64,000 bases of DNA, taken from DASSUW01 sp963835525 (lineage in GTDB: Bacteria > Actinomycetota > Thermoleophilia > Solirubrobacterales > Solirubrobacteraceae). Numbering within the stretch: position 1 is the first letter of the stretch; each line of letters starts with the position of its first letter. Shown piece after piece: positions 15,703 to 24,114 of this stretch. Under the pieces are notes generated by a model. The model was given only the letters and a program-made list of their open reading frames with translations. It was not told the origin of the DNA and did not search any database. Location of the stretch: assembly GCA_963835525.1 (NCBI GenBank), contig CAWIFM010000003.1:310001-374000 (forward strand), read 5' to 3'. Both the position numbers and the translations under genes were made by a program.

Positions 15703-17130
15703 CTAGGCGGCGAGGTGTAGCGGCGGGATCGCCGAGTGCAGCGGCGTTCCGGCGCCGGCGGGCGGCGCCTGCGGCGCGGGCTCGGCCGGCATCGCCGGCG
15801 CGGGCTCGGGCACGCCGGAGAGCAGCGCGAGCTGGGTGAGCATGGAGTCGGCCTCCTCGGCGGAGGTGTCCTCGTCCGGCTTCTGGCGCAGGAACGCGTC
15901 GATCGGCTCGCGCGCCGAGATGGCGGCGTCGGTCACCGGGTCGCTGCCCTGCTGGTAGGCGCCGATCGCGATCAGGTCCGACTTGTCGCGGTACGCGGCC
16001 ATCAGGCGCCGGACGTCGTCGCCCGCCGAGCGCACGTCGCCCGTGACGACCTCGCCGACGAGACGCGAGACGCTGGCCAGCACGTCGACCGCCGGGTAGT
16101 GGCCGGCGTGCGCGAGGTCGCGCGAGAGGACCACGTGGCCGTCGAGGATCGAGCGCACCGCGTCGGCGATCGGCTCGTTCATGTCGTCGCCGTCGACGAG
16201 CACGGTGTAGAGGCCGGTGATGGTGCCGCGCGGCGAGGTGCCGGAGCGCTCCAGCAGCTTCGGCAGCAGGGCGAACACGCTCGGCGTGTAGCCGCGCGTG
16301 GCGGGCGGCTCGCCGATCGCCAGGCCGACCTCGCGCTGGGCCATGGCGAAGCGCGTGACCGAGTCCATCATGAGCATGACGTCGCGGCCCTGGTCGCGGA
16401 AGTGCTCGGCGATCGTGGTGGCGGTGAAGGCGGCCTTGATCCGCACCAGCGCGGGCTGGTCGGAGGTGGCCACGATGACCACGGAGCGGGCCATGCCCTC
16501 GGGGCCGAGGTCGCGCTCGATGAACTCGCGCACCTCCCGGCCTCGCTCGCCGACCAGGCAGATGACGTTGACGTCGGCCGACGTCGAGCGGGCGATCATG
16601 CCCAGCAGCGACGACTTGCCCACGCCGGAGCCGGCGAAGATGCCGAGCCGCTGGCCGCGGCCGCAGGGGACGAGGGCGTCGAGCGCGCGCACGCCGAGCG
16701 AGACGCGCTCGGTGATGCGCGGGCGCGTCAGGGGATCCGGCGGCGAGGCCTCGACCGCGCGTGAGCGGCCGGGAGCCATCGGCCCGAAGTCGTCGAGCGG
16801 GCGGCCGAGCCCGTCGAGCGTGCGGCCCAGGAGGTCGTCTGAGACGTCGACGCGCAGCGAGCGGCCCGAGGCGCTCACGCGCGCGCCGGGACCGATGCCG
16901 GTCGCCTCGCCGAGCGCCATCAGCAGCGTGCGGCCGGCACGGAAGCCGACCACCTCGGCGGGCACCGCGGAGCGGCCGCGGCCCGTCTCGATCGTGCACA
17001 CCTCGCCGACCTCGGCCTCGAGGCCGGTGGCCTCGACGATGAGGCCGATCAGGTCGATGACGCGGCCGTGGCGGCGGTGCAGGTCGGCGTCGCGGAGCGC
17101 CGCGGTGGCCTGCTCGATACCGAAGCTCAT
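15703..17130 (-). CDS. fliI: Flagellar export ATPase FliI
   Basis: FliI is the hexameric F1-like ATPase that unfolds and delivers export substrates. The 475-residue product has the N-terminal beta-barrel, Walker A GSGVGKSSLL (about residues 176-185), the Walker B region DVMLMMDSVTRFAMAQREVG and the conserved PPATRGYTPSVFALLPKLLE. The last 40 residues are Ala/Pro-rich and not conserved. ATG 17130 overlaps the fliH stop; upstream frame to 17973 belongs to fliH/fliG and is excluded. Last gene of flgB-flgC-fliE-F-G-H-I; the palindromic element lies 48 bp downstream. Confidence 0.96.
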   Translation of the reverse strand: MSFGIEQATAALRDADLHRRHGRVIDLIGLIVEATGLEAEVGEVCTIETGRGRSAVPAEVVGFRAGRTLLMALGEATGIGPGARVSASGRSLRVDVSDDLLGRTLDGLGRPLDDFGPMAPGRSRAVEASPPDPLTRPRITERVSLGVRALDALVPCGRGQRLGIFAGSGVGKSSLLGMIARSTSADVNVICLVGERGREVREFIERDLGPEGMARSVVIVATSDQPALVRIKAAFTATTIAEHFRDQGRDVMLMMDSVTRFAMAQREVGLAIGEPPATRGYTPSVFALLPKLLERSGTSPRGTITGLYTVLVDGDDMNEPIADAVRSILDGHVVLSRDLAHAGHYPAVDVLASVSRLVGEVVTGDVRSAGDDVRRLMAAYRDKSDLIAIGAYQQGSDPVTDAAISAREPIDAFLRQKPDEDTSAEEADSMLTQLALLSGVPEPAPAMPAEPAPQAPPAGAGTPLHSAIPPLHLAA

Positions 17131-17750
17131 GATCCCGTCGAGAGCGCGGTCTCGACGACCTCGCGGGCCCGTTGCAGCTTGGTCTCCGCGCGCGCGTCGA
17201 CGTCGCCGTCGGCCGTGCGGACCACGGCCCCGCCGCGCGACACGCGGCGCTCGGCCTGGACCTCGCAGTGCTCGATCCCGCCGAGCGTGGCGCGCATGTC
17301 GTCCATCGCGTTGCGGACGAGCTCGAGGTCCTCGGGATGCACGAGCACGGTGATCCGCTCGCGCTCCACGATGCCTCGCAGCGCGCCGCGCACGGCCTCG
17401 ACGACGTGCTCGGGCTGGACCGCGATCGTGCCGCCGATGATCTTCTCGGCCAGGAGCAGCGCCAGGTCGACGGCGTGGCGCTCCAGGCGCTCGGCGCGCG
17501 CGTGCTGGTCGGCCTGCACCGCCTCGGCTGCCTGGGCCAGTGACTCGAGCGCCGGTGTCAGCGCGGCCAGCGCCTCCTCGCGACCCTCGCGCAGGCCCTG
17601 CTCGCGCGCCTCGGCGCGAAGGCTGTCGGCGTCGGCCTCGGCCGACGCCAGGGCGGCCATGACGGCGTCCGCCTCGGCGTGGGAGCCCGCGTCCGGAGTC
17701 GCGGCCGGCGCCTCGAGCGCCTCGAAGGAGAACTCGGTCGGCGTCATCAC
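17127..17750 (-). CDS. fliH: Flagellar assembly protein FliH
   Basis: FliH dimers tether FliI to the C-ring and restrain ATPase activity. The 207-residue protein has a variable acidic N-terminus, a long coiled coil (about 30-95, Ala/Glu-rich) and the C-terminal V-ATPase E-subunit-like domain with LALLLAEKIIGG, ITVLVHPEDLELVRNAM and EAQ-like ERRVSRGGAVVRTADGDVDA. It overlaps fliG and fliI by 4 bases each, indicating translational coupling. Confidence 0.88.
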   Translation of the reverse strand: MMTPTEFSFEALEAPAATPDAGSHAEADAVMAALASAEADADSLRAEAREQGLREGREEALAALTPALESLAQAAEAVQADQHARAERLERHAVDLALLLAEKIIGGTIAVQPEHVVEAVRGALRGIVERERITVLVHPEDLELVRNAMDDMRATLGGIEHCEVQAERRVSRGGAVVRTADGDVDARAETKLQRAREVVETALSTGS

Positions 17751-18796
17751 AGCAGCTCGTCGTCGCCGCCGCCGCCGCCGCGCGAGAGCACGACGGCGCC
17801 TGCCTCCTCGAGCCGGCGCACGACGCCGACGATGCGGCCCTGCGCCTCCTCGATGACCCGCTTGCGCTGAGGCGGCTGGAACTCGATCTCCTCCTTGAGG
17901 AGCTCGGAGCCGCGCTCGGACATGTTGGAGAAGATGCGGCCGCGCACGTCCTCGCTGACGCCGCGGAGCGCAATCGCGAGGTCCTTCTGGTCGACCTCCT
18001 TGAGCACCATCTGGATCGAGCGGTCGTCGAGCTTGACGACGTCCTCGAAGGTGAACAGGAGCAGGCGGACCTCTTCGGCCAGCTCGGACTCGGACTTGGC
18101 CAGCTCGTCGAGCACGTTGCGCTCGGTGCTGCGGTCGGAGTGGTTGAGGATGTCGGCGAGCGACTTGACGCCGCCGGCGGCCGCGTACTCCTGGGCGATC
18201 ACGTTGGAGAGCTTCTGGCGCATCACGTTCTCGACCTGCGAGACGACCTCAGGGCGCGTCTCGGCCATCTTGGCCACGCGGCGCGCGACGTCGGCCTGCT
18301 CCTCGGGCTCGAGGCACGAGAGGACCTGGGCGGCCAGCGTGGTGTGCAGGTTCGCGATCACGAGCGCGATCGTCTGCGGCGCCTCGTTGCGCAGGAAGAC
18401 GTGGATCTGCTCCGGCGGCGTGCGGCGCAGGAACTCGAACGGGCGGCGCTCGATCGTCGCCGACAGGCGGCCGATCAGCTCCTCGGCGCGGGTGGCGCCG
18501 AGCGAGCGCTCGAGGATGCTGCGCGCGTAGTCGACGCCGCCCTCGGCGATGTAGTCCGCGGCCAGCACGGTCTCGACCGCCTCGCCGAGCACGTCGCGCG
18601 AGACGTTGGCGGGGACCTTGCGCGACTTGGCGATCTCGAGCGAGAGCGCCTCGACCTCGGTGTCGCCGAGGTGGCGGAAGATCTCGCTCGCCCGCTCCTC
18701 GCCGATCTGGACGAGCAGGATCGCGGCCTTCTCGATTCCCTTCAGGCTCGAGGCGGAGATCTCCGCACCCGGGCGGGTGGCAAGCTCGGTAGCCAT
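17747..18796 (-). CDS. fliG: Flagellar motor switch protein FliG
   Basis: FliG is the rotor protein that contacts MotA and sets rotation direction. The 349-residue product has the N-terminal FliF-binding domain (GIEKAAILLVQIGEERASEI), the middle domain with the EHPQ-like LHTTLAAQVLSCLEPEEQAD, and the C-terminal torque domain with charged helix residues (FEDVVKLDDRSIQMVLKEVD and KDLAIALRGV). A short Gly/Asp-rich tail (RGGGGGDDELL) follows. Overlaps fliH by 4 bases. Confidence 0.96.
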   Translation of the reverse strand: MATELATRPGAEISASSLKGIEKAAILLVQIGEERASEIFRHLGDTEVEALSLEIAKSRKVPANVSRDVLGEAVETVLAADYIAEGGVDYARSILERSLGATRAEELIGRLSATIERRPFEFLRRTPPEQIHVFLRNEAPQTIALVIANLHTTLAAQVLSCLEPEEQADVARRVAKMAETRPEVVSQVENVMRQKLSNVIAQEYAAAGGVKSLADILNHSDRSTERNVLDELAKSESELAEEVRLLLFTFEDVVKLDDRSIQMVLKEVDQKDLAIALRGVSEDVRGRIFSNMSERGSELLKEEIEFQPPQRKRVIEEAQGRIVGVVRRLEEAGAVVLSRGGGGGDDELL

Positions 18797-18800
18797 CGTG

Positions 18801-20339
18801 CTAGTCCTGCGCCATCCAGTTCTTGACCTGGGCGGCGACGCGCTCGGGCTCGCGCTCCATCAGCTGGTCGAGCGCCTGGAGGTTGGTGTCGGGCGAGCGC
18901 GGCGGCAGCGTGATGGTCGGCTGCGAGGCCGGCGACATGATCTGGGTCTGCTGCTCGAGCTCGGCGAGCGAGACGGGCTCCTCGATCGAGGTCAGCCACG
19001 CGGGCGTAGTCATGGCCTCGCCCTCGCGCTTGCGCAGCGAGCGGCTCATGAAGAACAGGAAGAGCAGCGTGGCGAAGCCGATGCCGACCCACTTGAGCGG
19101 GCCGAGCAGCGTCGTCGGGACCGGGCCGGCCTTCGGCGTCTCCACCTTGGCGAAGGGCACCTGGGCGGCCTGCATCACGTCGCCGCGCGCGGTGTCGATG
19201 CCGGCGGCGCTGGTGACGGCCGTCTTGAGCGCGGCGAAGTCGGACGGCGGCACGGACTTGTCGACCAGCAGGGCGACGTGCATCTTGTTGACCGCGCCGG
19301 GCGCGACCTCCGTGCGGGCGACCTTCTTGTCGACGCCGAACTCGGTGTTCTCGGTCTTGCGCTGGTAGTTGGAGTCGGAACCGCCGGCGCCCCCGCCCGC
19401 CGAGTAGGTCGGGATGTTGGAGCCGGTGCCGGCGGGGCCGCCGGTGGTGGCGCCACCGCCCTTCAGGCGCTCGGTCTCCGTCTGCGACTTGAGCGGCACG
19501 CCGCCGCCCTTGGCGTAGGTGACCTCGTCCTGCGTGGTCTTGTCGGCGTTCAGGTCGGCGGTCACGGAGACCTGGCCCTTGCCCGGGCCGAGCGTGCGGA
19601 CGAGCAGCGCGTTGAGATCGGCCTCGAGGGCGCGCGAGTAGCGGGCCTCGAGCGCCTGCTTGCCGGCCACCATGCCGCCGCCGCCGGCGCCGTCGCCCTG
19701 CGGCCACAGCAGCGTGCCCGAGGCGTCGGTGATCGTGACGTTGTCGGTCTTGAGGCCCTTGACGGAGGACGCGACGAGCTGGGAGATGCCGCGCACCGCG
19801 CCCGGGTCCATCGAGTCGGCCGAGTTGCCGAGCATGACGGCCGCCGTGGCGGGCGTAGCCTCGTCGGCGAACAGCTCGTCCTCGGGCAGCACGAGCTGCA
19901 CCTGCGGGTTGCTGACGCCCTCGACGTTGCCGATCGTGCGGGCGACCTCGCCCTCGAGCGCGCGCTGGTACGTGACCTTCTGCTGCATCTCGGAGGCGCC
20001 GAGCTTCTGCTCGTCGAACAGCTCGAAGCCCTCGCCCGCGCTGCTGACGTTGACGCCGGCGCCCGCGAGGGCGACGCGTGCCTGGGAGGCCTGGCCCTTG
20101 TCGACCGCGAGGCCGGTGCCGTTGTTGCGCAGCTCGTAGGCGATGCCCTGCTCGTCGAGCGCGGCGGTGATCTCGCCGGTCTTGGCGGGGTCGAGGCCGG
20201 ACGTCAGCATCGTGTACGACGGCGCGCCGGCGACCCGCAGCATGAGGAACGCGATCGCCACGATGGCGACGGCGGAGACGGCGATGATCGCCTTGGAGCG
20301 GGTGGGGAGGGCGCGGAAGGTGTCGACGAAGGGCGGCAT
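18801..20339 (-). CDS. fliF: Flagellar MS-ring protein FliF
   Basis: FliF forms the membrane ring on which the motor is built. The 512-residue product has two transmembrane helices (about residues 17-36 and 427-446, IGFATLLFLFFMSRS). Between them lie YscJ/FliF ring-building domains (TMLTSGLDPAKTGEITAALD, then VNVSSAGEGFELFDEQKLGA, VLPEDELFADEATPATAAVM) and a Gly/Ser-rich loop. The C-terminal FliG-binding tail ends ERVAAQVKNWMAQD, as expected. Three to four bases separate it from fliE and fliG. Confidence 0.96.
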   Translation of the reverse strand: MPPFVDTFRALPTRSKAIIAVSAVAIVAIAFLMLRVAGAPSYTMLTSGLDPAKTGEITAALDEQGIAYELRNNGTGLAVDKGQASQARVALAGAGVNVSSAGEGFELFDEQKLGASEMQQKVTYQRALEGEVARTIGNVEGVSNPQVQLVLPEDELFADEATPATAAVMLGNSADSMDPGAVRGISQLVASSVKGLKTDNVTITDASGTLLWPQGDGAGGGGMVAGKQALEARYSRALEADLNALLVRTLGPGKGQVSVTADLNADKTTQDEVTYAKGGGVPLKSQTETERLKGGGATTGGPAGTGSNIPTYSAGGGAGGSDSNYQRKTENTEFGVDKKVARTEVAPGAVNKMHVALLVDKSVPPSDFAALKTAVTSAAGIDTARGDVMQAAQVPFAKVETPKAGPVPTTLLGPLKWVGIGFATLLFLFFMSRSLRKREGEAMTTPAWLTSIEEPVSLAELEQQTQIMSPASQPTITLPPRSPDTNLQALDQLMEREPERVAAQVKNWMAQD

Positions 20340-20342
20340 GGA

Positions 20343-20666
20343 TTAGACCTGGGTGTGGAAGATGTCCTGGGCGGCCTCGACGGCCTTCGTGCGGATCTGC
20401 GAAGCGAGCTGCATGGCGAGCTGGGCCCGCTCGACGGCCATCACGACCGCGGTCGGGTCGGATGCCTGGCCGGTGGCCAGCGCCTGGGCCGCCTCGGCGG
20501 CCTCGGTCTGGGAGGCGGCCAGCGAGCCGAGCGACTTGCCCAGCAGGTCGCCGAAGCCGACGCCGGTGGTCTGGCTGCCGGTGTCGGCGGCGCCGGGGGC
20601 GCCGTCGATCCGGAACTCGGGGCCGGTGACGGAGAAGGAGGGGTCGATCGGGGGGATCGTCGGCAT
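20343..20666 (-). CDS. fliE: Flagellar hook-basal body protein FliE
   Basis: FliE links the MS-ring to the rod and is the first rod-type substrate exported. The 107-residue protein has a variable Pro/Gly-rich N-terminus and the conserved C-terminal helices (FGDLLGKSLGSLAASQTEAA, DPTAVVMAVERAQLAMQLAS, QIRTKAVEAAQDIFHTQV). Length and C-terminal pattern are typical. The start ATG shares one base with the flgC stop. Confidence 0.93.
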   Translation of the reverse strand: MPTIPPIDPSFSVTGPEFRIDGAPGAADTGSQTTGVGFGDLLGKSLGSLAASQTEAAEAAQALATGQASDPTAVVMAVERAQLAMQLASQIRTKAVEAAQDIFHTQV

Positions 20667-21103
20667 CAGCGGAGGAGGTCGAGGGTGCGGGTGAACATCT
20701 GCTTGGCGGCCTGCATGGCGGTCACGTTGGCCTCGTAGGCGCGCTGGGCGCCGATCAGGTCGACCATCTCGGTGACGGTGTCGACGTTCGGCATGGCGAC
20801 GTAGCCGTCGCCGTCGGCGTCCGGGTGGCCCGGGTCGTAGACGCGCTTGAGCGGCGTCTGGTCCTCGACCACGCCGGCGACTTCGACGCCGCCGCCCTGC
20901 GTTCCGTTGCTCATGGCCGCGGAGAGCGAGGCGCCGAACGAGCCGGCGCGCTCCTGGAGGACGACCTCCTTGCGGCGGTACGGGTTGCCGTCGGCGCCGC
21001 GCGTGGTCTGCGCGTTGGCCAGGTTCTCGGCCACCACGTCCATCCGCAGCCGCTCGGCGGTGAGCGCCGAAGCGGAGATCTCGAGACCACCGAAGAGGCT
21101 CAT
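20666..21103 (-). CDS. flgC: Flagellar proximal rod protein FlgC
   Basis: FlgC is a proximal rod subunit. The 145-residue product begins MSLFGGLEISASALTAERLR and has the rod signature VVAENLANAQTT and the C-terminal helix MVDLIGAQRAYEANVTAMQA. YVAMPNVDTVTEM is the usual FlgC motif. Length matches the family. It overlaps flgB by one base and fliE by one base. Confidence 0.95.
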   Translation of the reverse strand: MSLFGGLEISASALTAERLRMDVVAENLANAQTTRGADGNPYRRKEVVLQERAGSFGASLSAAMSNGTQGGGVEVAGVVEDQTPLKRVYDPGHPDADGDGYVAMPNVDTVTEMVDLIGAQRAYEANVTAMQAAKQMFTRTLDLLR

Positions 21104-21456
21104 CAGCCGGTCCCCATCGCGGCCTTGAGGATCCCGATGCGGGCCTGGGCCACCTGCACGGCGGCCTGGTGCTCGAGCGCGTTGGCGGCGAGCTTGGCGG
21201 ACTCGGAGTCGACGTCGACGGTCGAGCCGTCGGCGCGGACCGCGCCGGCCGAGGCGTCGCGGGCCGGGGAGAAGGAGAGCGAGCTCAGCGCCTCGCGGGA
21301 GTCCATGGCCGAGGAGAGCGCGCCGTGGAAGTCCACGTCGACGCGCTGGTAGCCGGGGGTGTTGGCATTGGCCAGGTTCGCCGCGAGCGCCTCATGGCGC
21401 TTGCCGGCGCCCTCGATGGCGCGCTCGAGGGCAAGCTGAGTGGTGTCGAAGAGCAC
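21103..21456 (-). CDS. flgB: Flagellar proximal rod protein FlgB
   Basis: FlgB is the innermost rod subunit. The 117-residue product has the signature ALAANLANANTPGYQRVDVD and the C-terminal helix NALEHQAAVQVAQARIGILK. I choose GTG 21456 because it follows a clear ribosome binding site (AAGGAG, 11 bp upstream) and gives the standard FlgB length; a longer frame to 21516 would add 20 basic residues with no counterpart. First gene of the flgB-C-fliE-F-G-H-I operon, with an 80-bp leader after the predicted promoter. Confidence 0.92.
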   Translation of the reverse strand: MLFDTTQLALERAIEGAGKRHEALAANLANANTPGYQRVDVDFHGALSSAMDSREALSSLSFSPARDASAGAVRADGSTVDVDSESAKLAANALEHQAAVQVAQARIGILKAAMGTG

Positions 21457-21536
21457 TGGGACGGATCTCCTTGGAAGAAGGTGGCTACGTCCGTCCCTGG
21501 ACATCACAGGCCCCATCCCTGAGGCAGCCAGTCCGT

Positions 21537-21563
21537 TGATCGGCGGGGACCCGCCGACCTTTA
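21537..21563 (-). promoter_or_regulatory. Sigma-28-type promoter of the flgB-fliI operon
   Basis: On the minus strand: TAAA, 15 bp, GCCGATCA. The TAAA overlaps the TAA stop of the upstream fliT-like gene (21561-21563). It leaves an 80-base leader containing several GGA motifs, possible CsrA contacts. Confidence 0.78.
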
Positions 21564-21878
21564 GGCCTGGTCGTTGACCCAGTTACGGGTCGGCGCGACC
21601 TGCGCGGCGGCGTAGCCCGCCATGGCGCCGCGCGCGGTGGGCAGCGAGGCGAGCTCGCGCGCGATCTCGGCGCGGGCGGCAGCGATGGTGGCGGTCAGCT
21701 CCGCCTGCACGACGGCGAGCGCCTCGAGCACCAGCTTGGCCCCGACGGGGGCGGGACCGAGCGCGGCCGCCATGCGGACGCGCTCGGCGGTGGACTCGGC
21801 GAGCTCCTCCCAGCGACCCTCGGCGGCGAGCTGACGCTCGGCCGTGGCGTGGGCGAGGAGTGCGGTCCAGGGATCCAT
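21561..21878 (-). CDS. FliT-like protein following fliS
   Basis: A 105-residue helical protein (MDPWTALLAHATAERQLAAE, then GRWEELAESTAERVRMAAAL) lying 5 bp after fliS. Size, helical character, the early W-x-x-L pattern and the place after fliS match FliT-type export chaperones, which hold the FliD cap protein. Sequence identity to known FliT is not obvious by eye, so the call rests mainly on context. Its TAA stop is built into the -35 box of the flgB promoter. Confidence 0.55.
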   Translation of the reverse strand: MDPWTALLAHATAERQLAAEGRWEELAESTAERVRMAAALGPAPVGAKLVLEALAVVQAELTATIAAARAEIARELASLPTARGAMAGYAAAQVAPTRNWVNDQA

Positions 21879-21883
21879 GGGGA

Positions 21884-22264
21884 TCAGGCCGTCGCGGCGA
21901 CCTGGGCCCAGGACTCGCGCAGCTCGGCGAGCAGGCCGGAGACCGTGTCGATCATGTCGGCGTCGCGGTTCATGCGAGCCTCCACGAGCTGCTTGCAGCA
22001 GAAGACGTAGATGCCCTGCAGGCGGCTGGCGATGACGCCGCCCTGCTCGAGGTCGAGCGTGGTCAGCAGCTCGTCGATGATCGCCTCGGCGCGCGACAGG
22101 CGGTTGCCGGCGACGACGACGTCGCCGTCGCGCATGGCATGGGCGCCCTGATGGAGGAAGCGAAGGCAGCCGTCGTAGAGCATGACGACGAGCTGGCCGG
22201 GGGTCGCCGTAAGGATGCTCTGCTCCTTGTAGGCGATGGCGCGGGAAGGCGAGTAAACGGACAT
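21884..22264 (-). CDS. fliS: Flagellin export chaperone FliS
   Basis: FliS binds the C-terminus of flagellin and prevents early polymerisation. The 126-residue product begins MSVYSPSRAIAYKEQSILTA and continues TPGQLVVMLYDGCLRFLHQG, the family hallmark (Tyr-Asp-Gly-Cys-Leu). ATG 22264 is chosen because it gives the standard start. It also lies 7 bp beyond the -10 box of a sigma-28-type promoter, implying a leaderless mRNA; the upstream in-frame extension to 22324 would overlap fliD. No flagellin gene is in the window. Confidence 0.93.
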   Translation of the reverse strand: MSVYSPSRAIAYKEQSILTATPGQLVVMLYDGCLRFLHQGAHAMRDGDVVVAGNRLSRAEAIIDELLTTLDLEQGGVIASRLQGIYVFCCKQLVEARMNRDADMIDTVSGLLAELRESWAQVAATA

Positions 22265-22271
22265 GTCCCGG

Positions 22272-22298
22272 TAGTCGGCTCGCACCGACGGAGATTTA
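22272..22298 (-). promoter_or_regulatory. Sigma-28-type promoter of fliS
   Basis: On the minus strand: TAAA, 15 bp, GCCGACTA. The TAAA overlaps the TAA stop of fliD (22296-22298). Seven bp separate the -10 box from the fliS ATG. Confidence 0.65.
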
Positions 22299-23708
22299 GC
22301 TCTTATTCGCCTGGAGGCCGGCAATCTGGCTCGAAAGCCAGGCGCCCTGCGTCTGCGAGTTCTGCAGCGCCGCCTCCATGGCCGCGAACTGCGCCTTCAT
22401 GCGCTTCTCGCGGGCGTCGATGCGCTCGTTCGTGCGATCGATCTGATCCTGGATGCGCTTGGTCTGGCGGTCGCCGCTCTTGATCCGGTCATCGAGGATG
22501 CCGGTACCGCCGGTCTGGCCCTTGACAAAGCCCTCGACGTCCTTGGAGAACGTCGACAGGAAGCTCTTGACGGCCGTGAAGTCGCCGTCGAGGGCGGCGG
22601 CCAGCTTGGTCTCGTCGAGGACGAGCTTGCCGGCCTTCGCGTCGGCACTCGAGGTGCCGGTCGCCTTCGGGCTCCCGATGCCGATGTCGCCCAGGTCGTT
22701 GATGCCGACGGCGCTGACCACGTCCGACATGTCCTGGCGCAGCCGCGAGAGCATCGCGTTCATGCCGGTGTCGCCGAACAGCGTCCCGCGGGCGGCCTGG
22801 AAGTCGCTCGTCGGGCTCTTCACGCGCTGCTCGGTGATCTTCGAGCGCGTGGTGTCGACGACGGCGTTGTAGGCGTCCACGAACGACTTGACCTTGGACT
22901 TGATCGCGTCGCGGTCCAGCGCCGGCTCGGTGACCGTCACGGTGACCGGAGCCGTGGTCACGCCCTTGAGCGTGAGCCGGACCCCCGGCATCGCGTTCTC
23001 GACCACGTTCGAGGAGGAGAGCTGCTGGGCGCCGGCGCCGACCCGGTACGCGGCCTGGAGGTCGTTGCCGGTGGCGCGGACGAAGGTGCCGTCCTCGGCG
23101 GCCGCCGAGCTGAACGACGCCGTGAACTCAGAGTCCTTGCCGGTCTTGCGGGCCGACAGATAGAGCTGCTCCACGCCGTCGGCGTCCTTGACCACCGCCG
23201 CCACGGCGGGACCGGTGGTCTTGGCGTTGATCGCGTCGGCGATCTGCTGCTTGGTCGCGCCCGCGTCGAGGTCGATCGTGACCGCGGTGCTGCCGGGGCT
23301 GGCGTACTGAAGCGTGATCGTCTCGGCGCCGGTGGTCTTGCCCTGCGCGTCGAAGGCGCCGGCCTGGAAGTTGAAGCGGCGCTGGGCCGAGGAGGCCAGG
23401 CGGTCGACCGAGATCGACTGGCCGCCGATGCCGGCGCCGGCGAGCATGCTCACGGCCACGCGCGCGGGATCCGAGCTCTCGGCCGTCTGCTTCTGGGTCC
23501 ACGTCGAGTCGCTGCTGAGCGCCAGCGCGGCGTCCTTGAGCGTGGAGAGCCTGGACGCGACCTCCTTGAGGGCGTCCTGCTGACCGGTCACGGCCGCCTT
23601 GCGGTAGCCGATCGTGGTGATCTTCTGGCGCTCGAGCGCCATCAGCTGGTCGACGATCGAGCTCGTGTCGACGCCGGAGGCGAGACCGGAGAGGCTGATG
23701 CCGGCCAT
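22296..23708 (-). CDS. fliD: Flagellar filament cap protein FliD
   Basis: FliD caps the filament and guides flagellin folding. The 470-residue product starts AGISLSGLASGVDTSSIVDQ after Met, the standard FliD N-terminus, with QLMALERQKITT. The central region is beta-rich and variable (VTIDLDAGATKQQIADAINA). The C-terminus has the coiled-coil helix IKSGDRQTKRIQDQIDRTNE, then RIDAREKRMKAQFAAMEAAL. Length is normal. The gene lies 4 bp after flaG and ends in the -35 box of the fliS promoter. Confidence 0.95.
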   Translation of the reverse strand: MAGISLSGLASGVDTSSIVDQLMALERQKITTIGYRKAAVTGQQDALKEVASRLSTLKDAALALSSDSTWTQKQTAESSDPARVAVSMLAGAGIGGQSISVDRLASSAQRRFNFQAGAFDAQGKTTGAETITLQYASPGSTAVTIDLDAGATKQQIADAINAKTTGPAVAAVVKDADGVEQLYLSARKTGKDSEFTASFSSAAAEDGTFVRATGNDLQAAYRVGAGAQQLSSSNVVENAMPGVRLTLKGVTTAPVTVTVTEPALDRDAIKSKVKSFVDAYNAVVDTTRSKITEQRVKSPTSDFQAARGTLFGDTGMNAMLSRLRQDMSDVVSAVGINDLGDIGIGSPKATGTSSADAKAGKLVLDETKLAAALDGDFTAVKSFLSTFSKDVEGFVKGQTGGTGILDDRIKSGDRQTKRIQDQIDRTNERIDAREKRMKAQFAAMEAALQNSQTQGAWLSSQIAGLQANKS

Positions 23709-23712
23709 GAGG

Positions 23713-24063
23713 CTAGAGCGGCCCGCCCGACATCACCATCAGCGCATCTGACGGCGGGATCGTCCGGATGACGTTGCCCTCGAGGTCGCGGACCTGCACG
23801 ATCACGCGGCCCGACTCCTCGTCGGTGCTGAAGTGCAGCTCGCGGTTGTTCGCGGCCAGCTCGGCAGCCCGGTCACGTGCGCGGGCGACCTCGTCCAGCA
23901 CCTCCGGCGGAGGCGAAGGCGGCATGGAGATCACCGCGACGTCGCCCTTCGGCGCGCCGGCGCGCGCCAGGCTCACGGAGAAGTCCGCGGAGGTGGCGGG
24001 CGCCGGGCGTCGCGTGGCGAAGCCGGGCGTCACGGGCTGCAGGGGTCCGATCTCGAAGCTCAT
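23713..24063 (-). CDS. flaG: FlaG-family flagellar protein
   Basis: The 116-residue product has a variable N-terminal half and the FlaG domain in the C-terminal half (about 60-112): NNRELHFSTDEESGRVIVQV, RDLEGNVIRTIPPSDALMV. FlaG affects filament length in other bacteria; its mechanism is unknown. It is the first gene of flaG-fliD. The promoter -10 box ends 11 bp upstream, so the leader is very short. It follows the sigma-factor gene on the same strand. Confidence 0.85.
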   Translation of the reverse strand: MSFEIGPLQPVTPGFATRRPAPATSADFSVSLARAGAPKGDVAVISMPPSPPPEVLDEVARARDRAAELAANNRELHFSTDEESGRVIVQVRDLEGNVIRTIPPSDALMVMSGGPL

Positions 24064-24074
24064 GTCTGCCTCGG

Positions 24075-24101
24075 TTGTCGGCCGCTCGCCGCCCGCCTTG
24101 A
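24075..24101 (-). promoter_or_regulatory. Sigma-28-type promoter of flaG-fliD
   Basis: On the minus strand: TCAA, 15 bp, GCCGACAA. It lies between the sigma-factor stop (24115) and flaG, 11 bp before the flaG ATG. Confidence 0.68.
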
Positions 24102-24114
24102 AGGGCCTGGACGT

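Noticed and set aside
17131..17973. Long N-terminal extension of fliI
   Set aside because: The extra sequence overlaps fliH and fliG, which have strong family matches; ATG 17130 gives the normal FliI length.
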